Source: Clavaria fumosa (taxonomy: Eukaryota; Basidiomycota; Agaricomycetes; Agaricales; Clavariaceae). From it: a stretch of 64,000 bases of DNA. Within the stretch, counting starts at the first letter, position 1, and each line of letters starts with the position of its first letter. Positions 54,526-64,000 of the stretch are shown piece after piece. The notes under the pieces are model-generated. The model was not told the DNA's origin, searched no databases, and saw only the letters and a program-made list of their open reading frames with translations. The DNA lies in contig OX637801.1 in assembly GCA_951802425.1 (NCBI GenBank), forward strand, positions 186,001 through 250,000. The letters run 5' to 3'. The translations under genes were made by a program, and so were the position numbers.

Positions 54526-54814
54526 GTCTACCCCCCGACAAACGTCGACCCGAACCGTCACAACCACCTCGCTCAACGTCAACGGTGAGTGGGCGATGTC
54601 AAATGCGGCATTGCGCTCATCTACGAAAGTCCCATTGTCCGGCCTGGCGAAGACGTCGTATGCGGTGGGTGTAGCTCAAAGCATGCCGTGCGTCTTACTC
54701 ATATCACCAATAGACCTTTACCCAAGCACTTCTCCACTAACTCCTCTTTTCTTTGTAAAGAGCGAGAAAGATCAGGGATATCAGAGCCCAAGGCAAAGAC
54801 TCAAAGAAGCGAAT

Positions 54815-55012
54815 AGTCGAGCATGTTTGGACCAATGATGACAACCTTTGTCTCAAGAATCTTGGTGAGAAATACCCGAGAAATTGGGGACTCATCGCTG
54901 AAACATTCAACTCCATACGCGTTCTTATTTCCACAGACAAAAGGACAGCGAAGGATTGCGAGGACCGCTGGTTCGCTCGATGGGCATCCGAGAGTCGAAA
55001 TGTGGGTGGCCG
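54815..55012 (+). pseudogene. SANT-domain exon, Eaf1/Vid21-like
   Basis: The plus strand encodes VWTNDDNLCLKNLGEKYPRN, WGLIAETFNSIRVLISTDKR and CEDRWFARWASES. Trp spacing and the NWGLIA helix fit a Myb/SANT domain, and the word order is that of the SANT domain of the NuA4 scaffold Eaf1/Vid21. The frame then runs into duplication copy C (VRRVAGAGSPM), so this is a truncated exon joined at the duplication edge. Confidence 0.55.
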
Positions 55013-55028
55013 CGACCCCAACCCTACT

Positions 55029-57042
55029 GTGCGGCGGGTGGCGGGCGCGGGCTCGCCCATGGAGGTACGGCTCGCGCCATGTCTCGTTCATCCTCTCATT
55101 GACGGGTTATGATCGTGTCGCAGGAGCAGGACTCCGCGCCCGCGTCGTCTCTGCCGCTCCCGACTGGCTCGGAGGCCGACGCTCACTCGCCGATGCCAAG
55201 AAGGCGGACAAGAAGAGCAAAAGGGGCAAGGCCGAGAAGACAAAGGTCGATGCGGAGACGACGGCTGCAGCGCGTCGAGTGAAGGTGACAGATGAGGTCG
55301 CGAAGGAATACGAACTTGTTCTAGCAAAGGTGAGCCTTTTCTCCTGCCTCGTTCGCTTTTGCTGATCACGCGTGATGGGTTGATCCTAGGTGAACTTTGC
55401 AAGAAGTACAATATACGGAACCCCAACACGGGCAATGAAGTCAGCAAGCCTCAACCATTTAATCTGATGTTCTCGAGCAGCATCGGCCCAACTGGGCAGC
55501 ACCCTGGGTATGGATCATTCGTTTTACAGTCAAAGCAATATCTAAGACACATAACTGCGGCGCTCTCACACACACACATAGGTACCTCCGTCCTGAGACA
55601 GCCCAAGGCCACTTCCTCAACTTCTCCCGTCTGCTCGAGTTCAACAACGGTCGAGTGCCATTCGCGTCCGCGCAGATCGGCCGCTCCTTCCGAAACAAAA
55701 TCTCACCGCGTGCAGGGCTGCTGCGCGTGCGCGAGTTCACGATGGCCGAGATAGAGCACTTCGTCGATCCAGAGGACAAGACGCACGCGCGGTTTAGTGA
55801 GGTGCGGGACGTCGAGCTAGCGCTCCTCGACCGACACGCGCTGGGTGCGGGGCTTACGACGCCGACGCACATGAGTGCAGGGGAAGCGGTGGCGCGCGGG
55901 GTGATCGCGAATGAGACGCTGGCGTACTTCCTCGCGCGGACCCAGGCGTTTCTGCTCGCGGTGGGCGTGGACCGCGCGCGGCGAACGAGATGGCGCACTA
56001 CGCGACGGACTGCTGGGACGTGGAGGTCGCGTGCTCGTATGGCTGGATCGAGTGTGTTGGGTGTGCGGACCGTGCGGCGTATGATTTGTCAGTGCATGCG
56101 GCACGTACGGGCCACCCCCTCGTTGTGCGCGAGGCGCTCAAGGAGCCCGTCGTCACCGAGAAAGTGATGCCCGAGTTCAACAAGAAGGCCCTTGGCGTGA
56201 CCTTTGGCTGAGATGCCCTGGGTATTATGAAGCACGTGAATGGCTTGACTGAGTGTGAGCTCTTGAGTCTCAAGGAGGATCTCGCCAAGGGGTACGGCCC
56301 TATTGCCCTTTGCATTATTTCTCTCATCCCTAATGACTCTTCGTTAGCCCAACGGGCGTCCAAGTGGAAGGTAAAACCTTACAAATATCATCAGATATGG
56401 TCACAATCGAGCGCAAAACGTTTAAACAGTGCTGTGAGTTGCCTTGATTGAATGATGGATCGATGGATCACCAAGCGCCTCTCTTATTTCTTCATTTGTA
56501 TTTAAGTTTGCGAGTACACCCCGAATGTCATTGAGCCATCATTTGGTCTGGGGCGTATTCCCTACGTGTTACTTGAGCACTGTTTCTGGAGCAGAGAACA
56601 AGATATAAATCGAGGGGTGAGCTCCTTCGTTTCTTCCTGCAATGTGGTGCAGAATTCAAGTCGGGCACGCCTCTCTGACTTCTCGTTGGTGGCTCGCACT
56701 CTCTCTAGGTCTTGTCTCTGCCTACCCTCGTCGCTCCAACGAAGGTGCTGATCGTCCCGCTGAGCGCACGCTACGACGCACATGCGAAGTCGATCGTCAC
56801 ACCATACGGCGTCCCCAGCTCGTTGTTCCACGAATAGCGCTTGCCGATCGTCGCATTGGAGTCGTCCACTCGTGCGAACACCCCGCCTGCCGCAGCTTCG
56901 TCGCTTGTGGTAGGAACAGACAGATAGACGGACGGACGGACGGATGTCAGCGTGCATCCATTCCTCTCCGGCAAAAGTGAGGGAGAGACGGAAGAAACAG
57001 ACGCCCATAGACTTCCTGGACCAGCGGATCAAATTCTGCTCG
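55029..57042. repeat. Segmental duplication, copy C (inverted, rearranged)
   Basis: 55059-56769 is the reverse complement of copy A 29593-27044. An internal deletion of roughly 0.8 kb is fused at GATGCC/AAGAAGGCG (about 55197). 56770-57042 instead matches A 26770-27043 directly. The last segment is thus inverted relative to the rest. Confidence 0.93.
55195..56974. pseudogene. GRS1: GRS1 copy C
   Basis: On the plus strand from 55195: KKADKKSKRGKAEKTK, then [68 protein letters not shown] (56050), [17 protein letters not shown], and [17 protein letters not shown] (56566), up to the KVLIVPLSA region at 56760. The following exon, FARVDDSNATIGKRYSWN, is on the minus strand at 56880-56780. Like A and B it lacks both gene ends; it also lost the whole N-terminal catalytic exon to the internal deletion. 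Confidence 0.92.
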
Positions 57043-57103
57043 ATCGATAGTCGCCACGAGTTGCACCTCTGCACAAACAACAACCTCAAGCTGCAAACGT
57101 TGG

Positions 57104-57200
57104 CAGCCTGAAGTACGCTACCTCCCTAAGTGGGGCTGGTACTTCAGGCTGTAGTCAATGTTGCAAAACTTTTGCACTCTCCCCCTAAGAGGGACTGGCA
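57104..57200. repeat. Inverted repeat and paired CTCCC-TAAG-GGG motif
   Basis: CAGCCTGAAGTAC (57104-57116) pairs perfectly with GTACTTCAGGCTG (57139-57151), a 13-bp stem with a 22-nt loop. Inside and after it, CTCCCTAAGTGGGGCTGG and CTCCCCCTAAGAGGGACTGG are related sequences. It could be a small MITE or the end of one. Confidence 0.7.
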
Positions 57201-57224
57201 TTAGTTTAGCAGCATTGGTAGTAG

Positions 57225-57726
57225 ACGCAGTTTGTAGTGTTGCGCAGTCCGTGTCCAGGTCATCCACGGATCTACAATGATTTCTTTATGGCAAGAGCCC
57301 TTCTTCGGCGCAGTTCCATCGTGATCTTGGACGAGGCAACTAGTAGCATCGATTTTGATACGGATGCTAAGATCCAGGCCTTGATCCGAGAGGAGTTTAG
57401 TAATTCGTTGCTCATCACCAGTACGCAAACTCCCTCATTCTTCCTTGTCCATCTCTATGACAAGGGTATATAGTCGCCCATCGGCTCCGCACCATAATCG
57501 ATTATGATCGTCTCTTGATTCTAGAAAATGGAGAGGTTAGTTTCCATTCCTTCTGCGTTTCGGCATTATTCAGTCCATTCATTCTTTGTCAGCTCGTGGA
57601 ATTCGATACTCCTTTAAACCTCATTCAGAAAGAAGGTGGAAACTTCCGATCTATGTGTCTCAAGAGCGGAGATTTCGCCGAGCTTGAGACTGCCGCCAAG
57701 GCAAAAGCGCAGAATGTGCGTTCTTG
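57225..57726 (+). pseudogene. ABCC (MRP/Ycf1-like) transporter, C-terminal nucleotide-binding end
   Basis: Three exons: [20 protein letters not shown] with Walker B and D-loop [12 protein letters not shown]; then, after a 53-nt intron, IAHRLRTIIDYDRLLILENG with the H-loop histidine; then LVEFDTPLNLIQKEGGNFRS, LKSGDFAELETAAKAKA and a stop at 57726. The end of the second nucleotide-binding domain is intact and its introns are clean. Everything before the FFMAR helix, including the LSGGQ signature, is missing: 57051-57225 is non-coding. Such pumps move glutathione conjugates into the vacuole. Confidence 0.88.
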
Positions 57727-58202
57727 AGATTATATCCGTCACTTTCTCTCTATATTCCACTACTATAATATATTGCAAATTTATTTGGGTAGCGTCTAAG
57801 CGCCTCTTGCGAGGCTACGCAATCTCTCGCCTCATGCCACATGTAATTGACCCTTTTTTTTTGTATACCGCACTATGTACAGTGCATTAGACCCGGCTGC
57901 ACCAAAGTTGTTCAGAACAGCTAGTCGCGGTTCGTCCGCGCTCATCCGGACCCATGGCATAGTTGTGATGAAGGAAGACGACGATGCGCGCGTCAGTTCT
58001 GTTGTCATTTTGGCATATTTAATCAACTACAAATGTAAGACGCGGTTGTACGCCGGGTACGTGTTTTGTGAAGAATGTGATGTGTAGGATAGGAAATTTG
58101 TGATTGACTCGCCCATGCTGCAAGAAGACGCACTCGTCTGGATGGAGAGTTACTGTAAAGGGAGTGCCCCTGCTAAGACACATTGCCGCACGGAGTACAA
58201 CA
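57727..58202. other. Intergenic with small unassigned frames
   Basis: AT-rich 3' flank of the ABC gene and 5' flank of the next gene. Phrases such as GIVVMKEDDDARVSSVV are open on the plus strand but unrecognised. Confidence 0.35.
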
Positions 58203-58695
58203 ATGGCCACTGCAGCTCGCTTCAAGCTTGTTTTCTTCTCTCCGCGCGAGAGCACAAGCCTCATTCTAAATTGTTTGTTTACCCGACTTCCAAGCACTAT
58301 CGGCAAGATTGGAAAGTACGAGCATTGCGCATTCATTAGTAAAGGCATTGGTCAGCCAAGCCTTTCTCCCCGCGCTCGATTCAGCTGCAATTGATGAATA
58401 CTGGAGTCGCAGGCCAATTTCGACCAGGACCGGGTGCGAACCCAACGATTGGGGCCGTGGGTGTGTTAGAAAATGTAGAGGAAGATCGAGTTGAAGTAGT
58501 TGTCAACGATAGTGGTGGACGCCGCGAGTTACACGAGGCAATAGCGGCGTTGAAAGAAGTGAGCTACCGCTCAGAATGCTTTGAAAACGGATGCGACGGC
58601 GATTCAACAATCGCTTGCGCTTCTCTAACGAGACAATTCAGATCCACCCTTATGAAGAGGTCGCGTACGACGTGTACCGGTTGGAAGACATTTGA
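58203..58695 (+). CDS. NIF3/YqfO-like small protein, intact
   Basis: Three exons (58203-58350, 58413-58558, 58642-58695) give 115 aa: MATAARFKLVFFSPRES, LFTRLPSTIGKIGKYEHCAF, then QFRPGPGANPTIGAVG, RVEVVVNDSGGR, LKE and HPYEEVAYDVYRLEDI. This matches the CutA-like NIF3-associated domain seen as stand-alone fungal and bacterial proteins, with FRPGxxANPxIG and HPYEEVAYDVY as hallmarks. The first donor is GTCAGC, weak but the only one keeping the frame. Biochemical role not established. Confidence 0.82.
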
Positions 58696-58800
58696 TAACA
58701 TGGTCACAGCTATGTACTTTGCGAAGTTTGTGCTATCCACGTGTAAATGGTATCGGGGGGATCCAAATTCTTCCAATGTTCGTATGTATAGTTGAAAACC

Positions 58801-60960
58801 TCAAGCCCCGTTCTGGCCTGTCCGTTTCTGGCCGAAGTCTTCTGTCCTGAAGGCTGATCTTTCCCCTTCTAACAACACAAGTGTCACCTTAGTCCGTTTC
58901 AGCTCCTGCAGCCGCGCTCTGTCTTGGACAGCGTAGAGGTCGTCGAGACTCGGGTTCCGGGTGGTGGCGACGAGCAAAGTAAAAGAGCGGTCACCGCTGC
59001 CGCCATTCAGGCGCACGGCGTTCATGCCCATCGCGATGGCGATCAGCGTGGCGCCGATGCACGCGCCGTACCCGGCCCACAGCGGCCGAGGGTCATACTG
59101 AAAGACGTTCGCCGTAGACTGCACACTCGCAAGCGTCATGCGTTCCATAACGAGGCCGAGATCAAGCTGATAGTTACGTTCTGAGTGAGATCCTCGATCA
59201 GCTGGGGGATGTTGAGCGGGAAGACGAGCGTCTCGCCGTGTCCAGAGGGGGTCGCGTTTAGGTTTCCGTACGACGGAAAGGTGCTGTATAATACGAGGGT
59301 CCCGTTTACAAAAAGGCCGGTCTGACGTCCAATGGAGATGGCGCCTGACATAGCTGTGGCTACTGAGTCTTTGATAGCTGAGAGTAGCGCTAGGCCTGAA
59401 GCAACTGGCATATCAGAGGGTTGCTGATCTGCGAGGGCGTCGACGACTCACCTTTGGGATTCTGTTCGAAAGAGCCAGAGCCAGGAGTGTTCCACACTGT
59501 TAAGGGAGATAAGGTACCGAACGAGTCGTGGAGCTCAATGCTCCGGATGTCGATGTGTTGAGTACCATTGACATAGCGCACGTTGATGTCGTACGTCGAA
59601 TTGTGTGAGATGCAGGTCGTGAATGACTGAGTAGGTCCATCCAAACTGCTCAGCCACCGCACGGACAATGCGTCAGACGTGTTGCCTTGCTCTGTACTGG
59701 CCTCCCAGCAGAGTGTAGCGGTCCCAGTCTGATTTGATATGGTATCGCTGCAGCTGAAGGAGGGTCCAAAGAAAATTTGGTTGTAAGAACAGTCAGGGCC
59801 ACAGCCCGGAGGGCTTGGCCACGCTAAGATCTGCCCGGTAGTTAATACCCGGCTTGCAAATGAAAACATGAACGCCGAAGGCTTCAAGTAGCTCCTCTCT
59901 TGCGAAGAGATGCGGATCAACAACTGCCCACATATCGTGTGTAGTGAGGCTACATACGAGAAGCCGGGCCATAGAAGGCAAGCGAGTCGCCTGAAAGATC
60001 CACGAGATTGATGGTAGGCGCGACAAACTGGTTATTGGCCACCTTCGAAATGCGAGTGACGATGAGTGCTCCGGGCACAGCGATAACGGCGAGAGGGAGA
60101 CACCACGAGAGCAAAGCTAATAGTGTGGACGTCTTTGCATTGATGAGCATTCTCGTTTCGAGAAACGCCGCTGGGTCGTTGAGCGCACCAAAAAGCGCAT
60201 CCATTGTGGTCAGTTGGAGCGGCGTTCGATGCGCGGTGGACCAGAAATTCTCGTTATACGCTTTTTGCATCGCAATCGCGGAATGTGAGCCATCGCCGAG
60301 ATCCACAGTGGAACTAAGATTGGGGGCATTTTCTGAGCAGAGACATAATGTGAGGAACAGGGAATTGAATCGACCACGTACTGCAGCGGATCCATTTCTG
60401 AGCTGGGGGAAGTAACCGCGAGTTCTGTGGTCATAGGGCTAGCCCAGGGTTCTGAAGGTGATCTAGGAAAACTTAGTCAGAACCCGATTTTCATGATGGA
60501 CGTGCTATTGACCTTGATTCCACATCTGTAGGCCCAATGACATTCTGTTCGTCATGCATGGGACTATCATTGTGACTGAGACAGAGGCAAAAAGGATAAA
60601 CTGAAACCACGCACTGTGGTAGCGGCTCCGCTACTTCTCCATGAGCTGCGCCTAAGAGTTGCGTCTCAGCAGTGGCCGTAGATTCTGCCTGCGACCTAGG
60701 AAGGCAAGCCCCGGTCAGGATCGTGAGTCCCACGGCAAATCCGAGAGGCATTAACCTCGCTTTCTCAGTAAGTTGTGTAACAATTTGTTCATCTTGTGTA
60801 GGAGAAGTCGGCACAGATGCTTGGGATCCCTGCGAGTGGGCTGACTCTACCACCGTGAGTCATCACCGCGACTGATACAGAAATGGCGTAAAAAGTCTAA
60901 GCAAAGGACGGACAAAAAGGCACGCACCGAAGCGTAACTGCAGGGGCCGCAGGGACTGCA
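58801..60960 (-). CDS. Fungal multi-pass membrane protein of unknown function
   Basis: Minus-strand exons: 60853-60491 (EKARLMPLGFAVGLTILTGA), 60306-59950 (NFWSTAHRTPLQLTTMDALF, LALLSWCLPLAVIAVPGALIV), 59923-59390 (Cys pair in GCGPDCSYN, several N-x-S/T sites, NSTYDINVRYVNGTQ), 59411-59136 (SYGNLNATPSGHGETL, LTQN) and 59148-58801 (YDPRPLWAGYGACIGATLIA, GMNAVRLNGGSGDRSFTLL, VATTRNPSLDDLY). The extracellular glycosylated loop between transmembrane segments and the ending VTTRNPxLD are those of a large uncharacterised family of fungal plasma-membrane proteins. Introns are near 60480, 59935 and 59180. The exact start was not resolved. Confidence 0.7.
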
Positions 60961-61560
60961 GGAGGTCTAAGCGCGAGAAGTATCGATCAAGCCAATAGAT
61001 TCATGACGAATACGGCAAGCACGGCACCTAGCTTCCATCACGGTAGGTTCAAAATCATCCCGAGTGGGAGAGGCTGGAACTGGTGTTTGGGACCTGGACA
61101 TCCTTCTGCGCCTAGGGTAGACCAAGGTCGGAGTGGACGAACAAGGTGCACAGGATAGAGGTTAAAAGTACCATCACTTAGCCGAATGCACTGACAGCAC
61201 TGACCCCCGTGCGCAGAGCGGGATGAGCCTGGCAACCGCCTCCACAGGGAAGCACTATGCCATTTTGGGATCAATAAGATCACGTGTTGCTCAATCTCTC
61301 ACTCAGGCTCGGGCGCTATTACGAAGATGATGTGCACAAAGAAAAACAGCGTGTGTATCAAGATAATGTACAATTGGTATGCTTAATTCGACTTCTGCAA
61401 GGACATAGGGACAACAAGAATGGCGAGGCTATATCACGCGGATAGGTATGCTCACTCTGAAATCATCCTGCGCAACTGGAAAGATACGAATCAGCCAAAG
61501 AGGGGAGGTATTGAGACTAGTAGCTCACCTAAAACGGACACCTCTAGATACTGATGTAAT
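60961..61560. other. Intergenic, no gene seen
   Basis: Single-copy sequence with no supported frame, between the membrane-protein gene and the arrestin-like gene. Confidence 0.4.
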
Positions 61561-61619
61561 GTGGTACGCAACGAATCAGCAACATTAATCCGAGAACAAA
61601 TCGGGCACACGTACTTGAA

Positions 61620-62830
61620 CAGTGATGCCACCCCAATCGATACTCGGCAGCATAGCCTGGTTCAGCTCTATCGCATGCCATCCGGCAATGTTACCGCCGC
61701 CTCCCGTCTCCCTTTCGAAGCCACGCGTTGCCTAGCCCGCTTCGGGAACCCGGGCGAGAACTGAGTATGTATTGTCCGTGACTCGATGAACGCAAACCGC
61801 GACCGCAACGCCCCATCCGCGTCACCGCCGACCGGCAGCGCCGGTAGCGGCTTATCAACACCGAGCGAGGACGGGGTCCCACTCCGCGACCTGTTCATCT
61901 CTCTCTCAGCGTTCGCCTCAGCCTCGGCCTCCTCCCGCTCCCGGCGCCCGCGGCGCCCACGCTCGGTACCACCTACGACGCGCTTCACAAAGCGCGTGTC
62001 GCCACCTCGTCGGGTGTGGCTGCTGATACAGCCACTCACGTCGTCCAGGCGTCGGCACGACATGGACGACGCCGAGGGTAGGAAGAACGGCGTCACGCAC
62101 GCGGCCGCGGTGGGGACGGGGTCTACGGCGCCCGCGTCGCCCAGGGAAATCTGCCGCACGAGCGACACGGCGATGGTTGCGTCGCTCGCAATTTCCTTCC
62201 GCATCGCGTTGGAGCGCGGGGTCGTCGTAAAAACGACATAGTACGGCAGCTTGGCTGTCCTAGAGAAAGTCCCTGGGCTGGGCAACGTGACCTGGGGTTG
62301 GAAGTCAAGGTCCGACTGGGTTGCATTTGGTTGTAATAATGAAATAGACGAACCGCGCATTGAACTGGTATGGGCCGGTCGGCTTGCAGGGGCATCTCAA
62401 GCCACGAGCAGGGTTCACTCATTATACGATCGAATGACTGAAAATCAATGGTTTGGAAAATGAACGGAGCCTCCAGTCTAGTTTGGAGTAGTTAGAGAGA
62501 CCTTTTCGCAAACACCCGCGCAATGAAATTTGAATGCTAGCACGTACTTGTGCGATATACGAGGCGAACACTCGTCCGCCTGGAATACGGCGATGACCTT
62601 ATACGAGATCTCGACGATCTCGACAAAACCCCTACCGCGAGGGGCGGTCTGCATCAGGGTAGCCGAAGAGAAACTCTGCGGCATCTCCCCACCTTCATTT
62701 GGGCCAGGGAGCTCGAACTGAAAACAGAAGGTGCGGTTGCCATCCTCGTTGTACTCACTCGAGGAGCCGCTCGGGCTACGGCGTCCGAAGGTGGTACGGG
62801 GGGAGCGCTCTCGCGGCGCGCGGACAGAGA
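61620..62830 (-). CDS. Arrestin-like protein, one frame break near its end
   Basis: Exons on the minus strand read NRTFCFQFELPGPNEGGEMP, PRGRGFVEIVEISYKVIAVF, then MSEPCSWLEMPLQADRPIPV, and, across an intron, CAVTLPSPGTFSRTAKLPYYV, FTTTPRSNAMRKEIASDATI and VSLVRQISL. The phrase order (FELP, SYKV, LPYYVVF, ASDATIxVxLVRxI) is that of basidiomycete arrestin-like adaptors, which link cargo to ubiquitin ligases. A long Arg/Glu-rich, Ser-rich insert follows. At VTLPDGMR the expected continuation IELNQAMLPSIDWGGITVQ is one base out of frame (61672). Either the gene is recently broken or one base is missing from the assembly. Confidence 0.6.
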
Positions 62831-63244
62831 TGAGGTTCGAATCAGTAAAGAATGTGTATTTTTGCTGTTTTGTGGCGCGTGCGGACTGGTCTGTTTGAGG
62901 GGAAGCGTAGTTGAAAGAACCTTCGATCTGTGATGGAGAATTTGAGCGCTATTCGACTAACGGGTGATAAGAGACGGACGCACTATGATGGACAGCTGCC
63001 CGGACTGTGCACAAGAAGAGTGAAGGGTGAGGACTCCCATGACGTGGTCCTGCTCTCCGAACATTGGTAGAACATGGTTAACGCCGGACTCTTGATGGAC
63101 GGTTTTGACCGAAGGACTGCTGATCTGTATGTCCATGTGAGCTCCGCTGTTTGGGGGTGGCTCTGGTGAGGTTGAATGGTGCTGCAACGCTGTAGTAGAA
63201 CGAACCGATAGGTCGTAAGATGCGCATAGCCCAGAGACTCCGGG

Positions 63245-63517
63245 TCACGCTGCTCGGTGACCGAATGCTCCGATGACGAGGTACGTGGCTTGTGATTCAG
63301 AGGAGAGGTAGAGACGGACAATAGCGTCGATGGTGATTCCCTGGAACAGCACTTCCCCTCCAAGCACGACGTCGGAAGTCCTTCCAGATCCAGACTTGGC
63401 GATGTCAACTTTGACGTAAGCCTTCTTAGTGGTAGTGGTGGGGGCGGTATACGCAGCAGCTGCATTTACTCCCGGGACGTCATTATCGCGAGTCTGAGGA
63501 GATATAGATGGCTGCAA
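63245..63517 (-). CDS. Unnamed fragment with the KKAYVKVDIAKSG phrase
   Basis: Open minus-strand frame: TTTTKKAYVKVDIAKSGSGR, TSDVVLGGEVLFQGITID and AIVRLYLSSES. It is nearly identical to the two separated pieces at 38400-38470 and 38976-39030. It may be an N-terminal exon of the arrestin-like gene on the same strand, but the link is not shown. Downstream, 63187-62957 is open with no known motif. Confidence 0.45.
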   Translation of the reverse strand: MQPSISPQTRDNDVPGVNAAAAYTAPTTTTKKAYVKVDIAKSGSGRTSDVVLGGEVLFQGITIDAIVRLYLSSESQATYLVIGAFGHRAA

Positions 63518-64000
63518 TGGGTACGGAGGGTAACCTGGCGTCCGGTCGGAGCTGAAGCCTGAAATGATAGTTCATGAAGACCTGGCTTGGAACGACGCGA
63601 GGGGTAAGCCTGGGAGAGAGGAAGGAGGAGCGGCTGTGCAAGGGGCGACAGGTGTGTTGTTGTTACATTTGTTACATTAGGTAATCTGCCTTCGCCATAA
63701 AGGCTTAGGGCAAGCCCTCGGCAGACCGGTAACGATAACAGTAACAAATACCGAGTCAGTGTCGGCCTACATTAACAGACCAGTAGTCAGTGTGGCTAGT
63801 GTATGAGGTGAAATCAAAATGTAATAGAAAATGTTGGCTGCTGAACCCGGTGATGCGTATCTTGACACTCCTCCACTGGAACCTGTAAGTTCGTCCATCA
63901 AAGGGGTCGACTGGGGCTGGTGTGGGGTCGACGACAAAAACCTGATGGATGGTTCCAATGGCTCGGAATAAGACGATGGCCCGGTCTTCATTCGACTGAT
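63518..64000. other. Right edge, no assigned gene
   Basis: Short GTTACATTT repeats at 63660. Minus-strand frames (for example YSEPLEPSIRFLSSTPHQPQ at 63940) look possibly coding but run off the window. Nothing is supported. Confidence 0.3.

Overview
The window looks like a repeat-rich part of a basidiomycete (probably Agaricomycete) nuclear genome. The evidence is genes interrupted by 39-60 nt GT-AG introns, Ty3/gypsy elements with a chromodomain-type integrase tail, a fungal FunK1-like protein kinase, a NACHT STAND NTPase, a fungal TET/JBP oxygenase, a Ppo fatty-acid dioxygenase relic and a NAR1/PRP3/VPS41/NAA10 set that aligns with fungal proteins. No bacterial-style operons, rRNA or CRISPR arrays are visible. 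All identifications come from reading the sequence, without database searches.

Layout. 1-10.6 kb is nested retrotransposons: a gag relic (-), an integrase-chromodomain relic (+) followed by an antisense multi-exon coiled-coil gene, a polypurine tract and an LTR. That LTR is split by a second, complete-ended Ty3/gypsy element (4712-10117) with a 5-bp target duplication. 11.1-14.0 kb holds minisatellites and a 2-kb CCG/CTG-type triplet array. 14.1-18.6 kb holds broken pieces of ACL4, a Ppo dioxygenase/P450 and a GH3 beta-glucosidase. 19.1-20.7 kb is an apparently intact 8-exon TET/JBP oxygenase (-), whose 5' end abuts a 1.4-kb GC minisatellite. 22.8-31.7 kb is relics: GRS1, a Cdc20-like WD40 gene, a NACHT NTPase, a GRS1/coiled-coil segmental duplication and VPS41. 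33.0-35.8 kb is an intact kinase gene; 36.2-37.9 kb an intact DDE transposase. 38-48 kb holds relics of a G-alpha gene, NAR1, PRP3 and NAA10, with a small intact coiled-coil gene and a second GC minisatellite. 48.0-49.0 kb is another Ty3 relic. 49.7-57.0 kb carries two more copies of the GRS1 segment, one inverted. 57.2-62.9 kb is more ordinary gene space: an ABC transporter end, an intact NIF3-like gene, a membrane protein and an arrestin-like gene.

Two themes recur. First, the retroelement copies decay by transitions that fit CpG to TpG/CpA change, the signature of cytosine methylation, in the same window that encodes a candidate 5-methylcytosine oxygenase. Second, several conserved genes are split by small local inversions (GRS1 copy C, NAA10 and an unnamed family at 38.4/63.4 kb) or by short indels. 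The region reads as a gene graveyard built by duplication and rearrangement. Uncorrected long-read indels or misassembly are the main alternative for the single-base frameshifts and must be excluded before any one gene is called dead.
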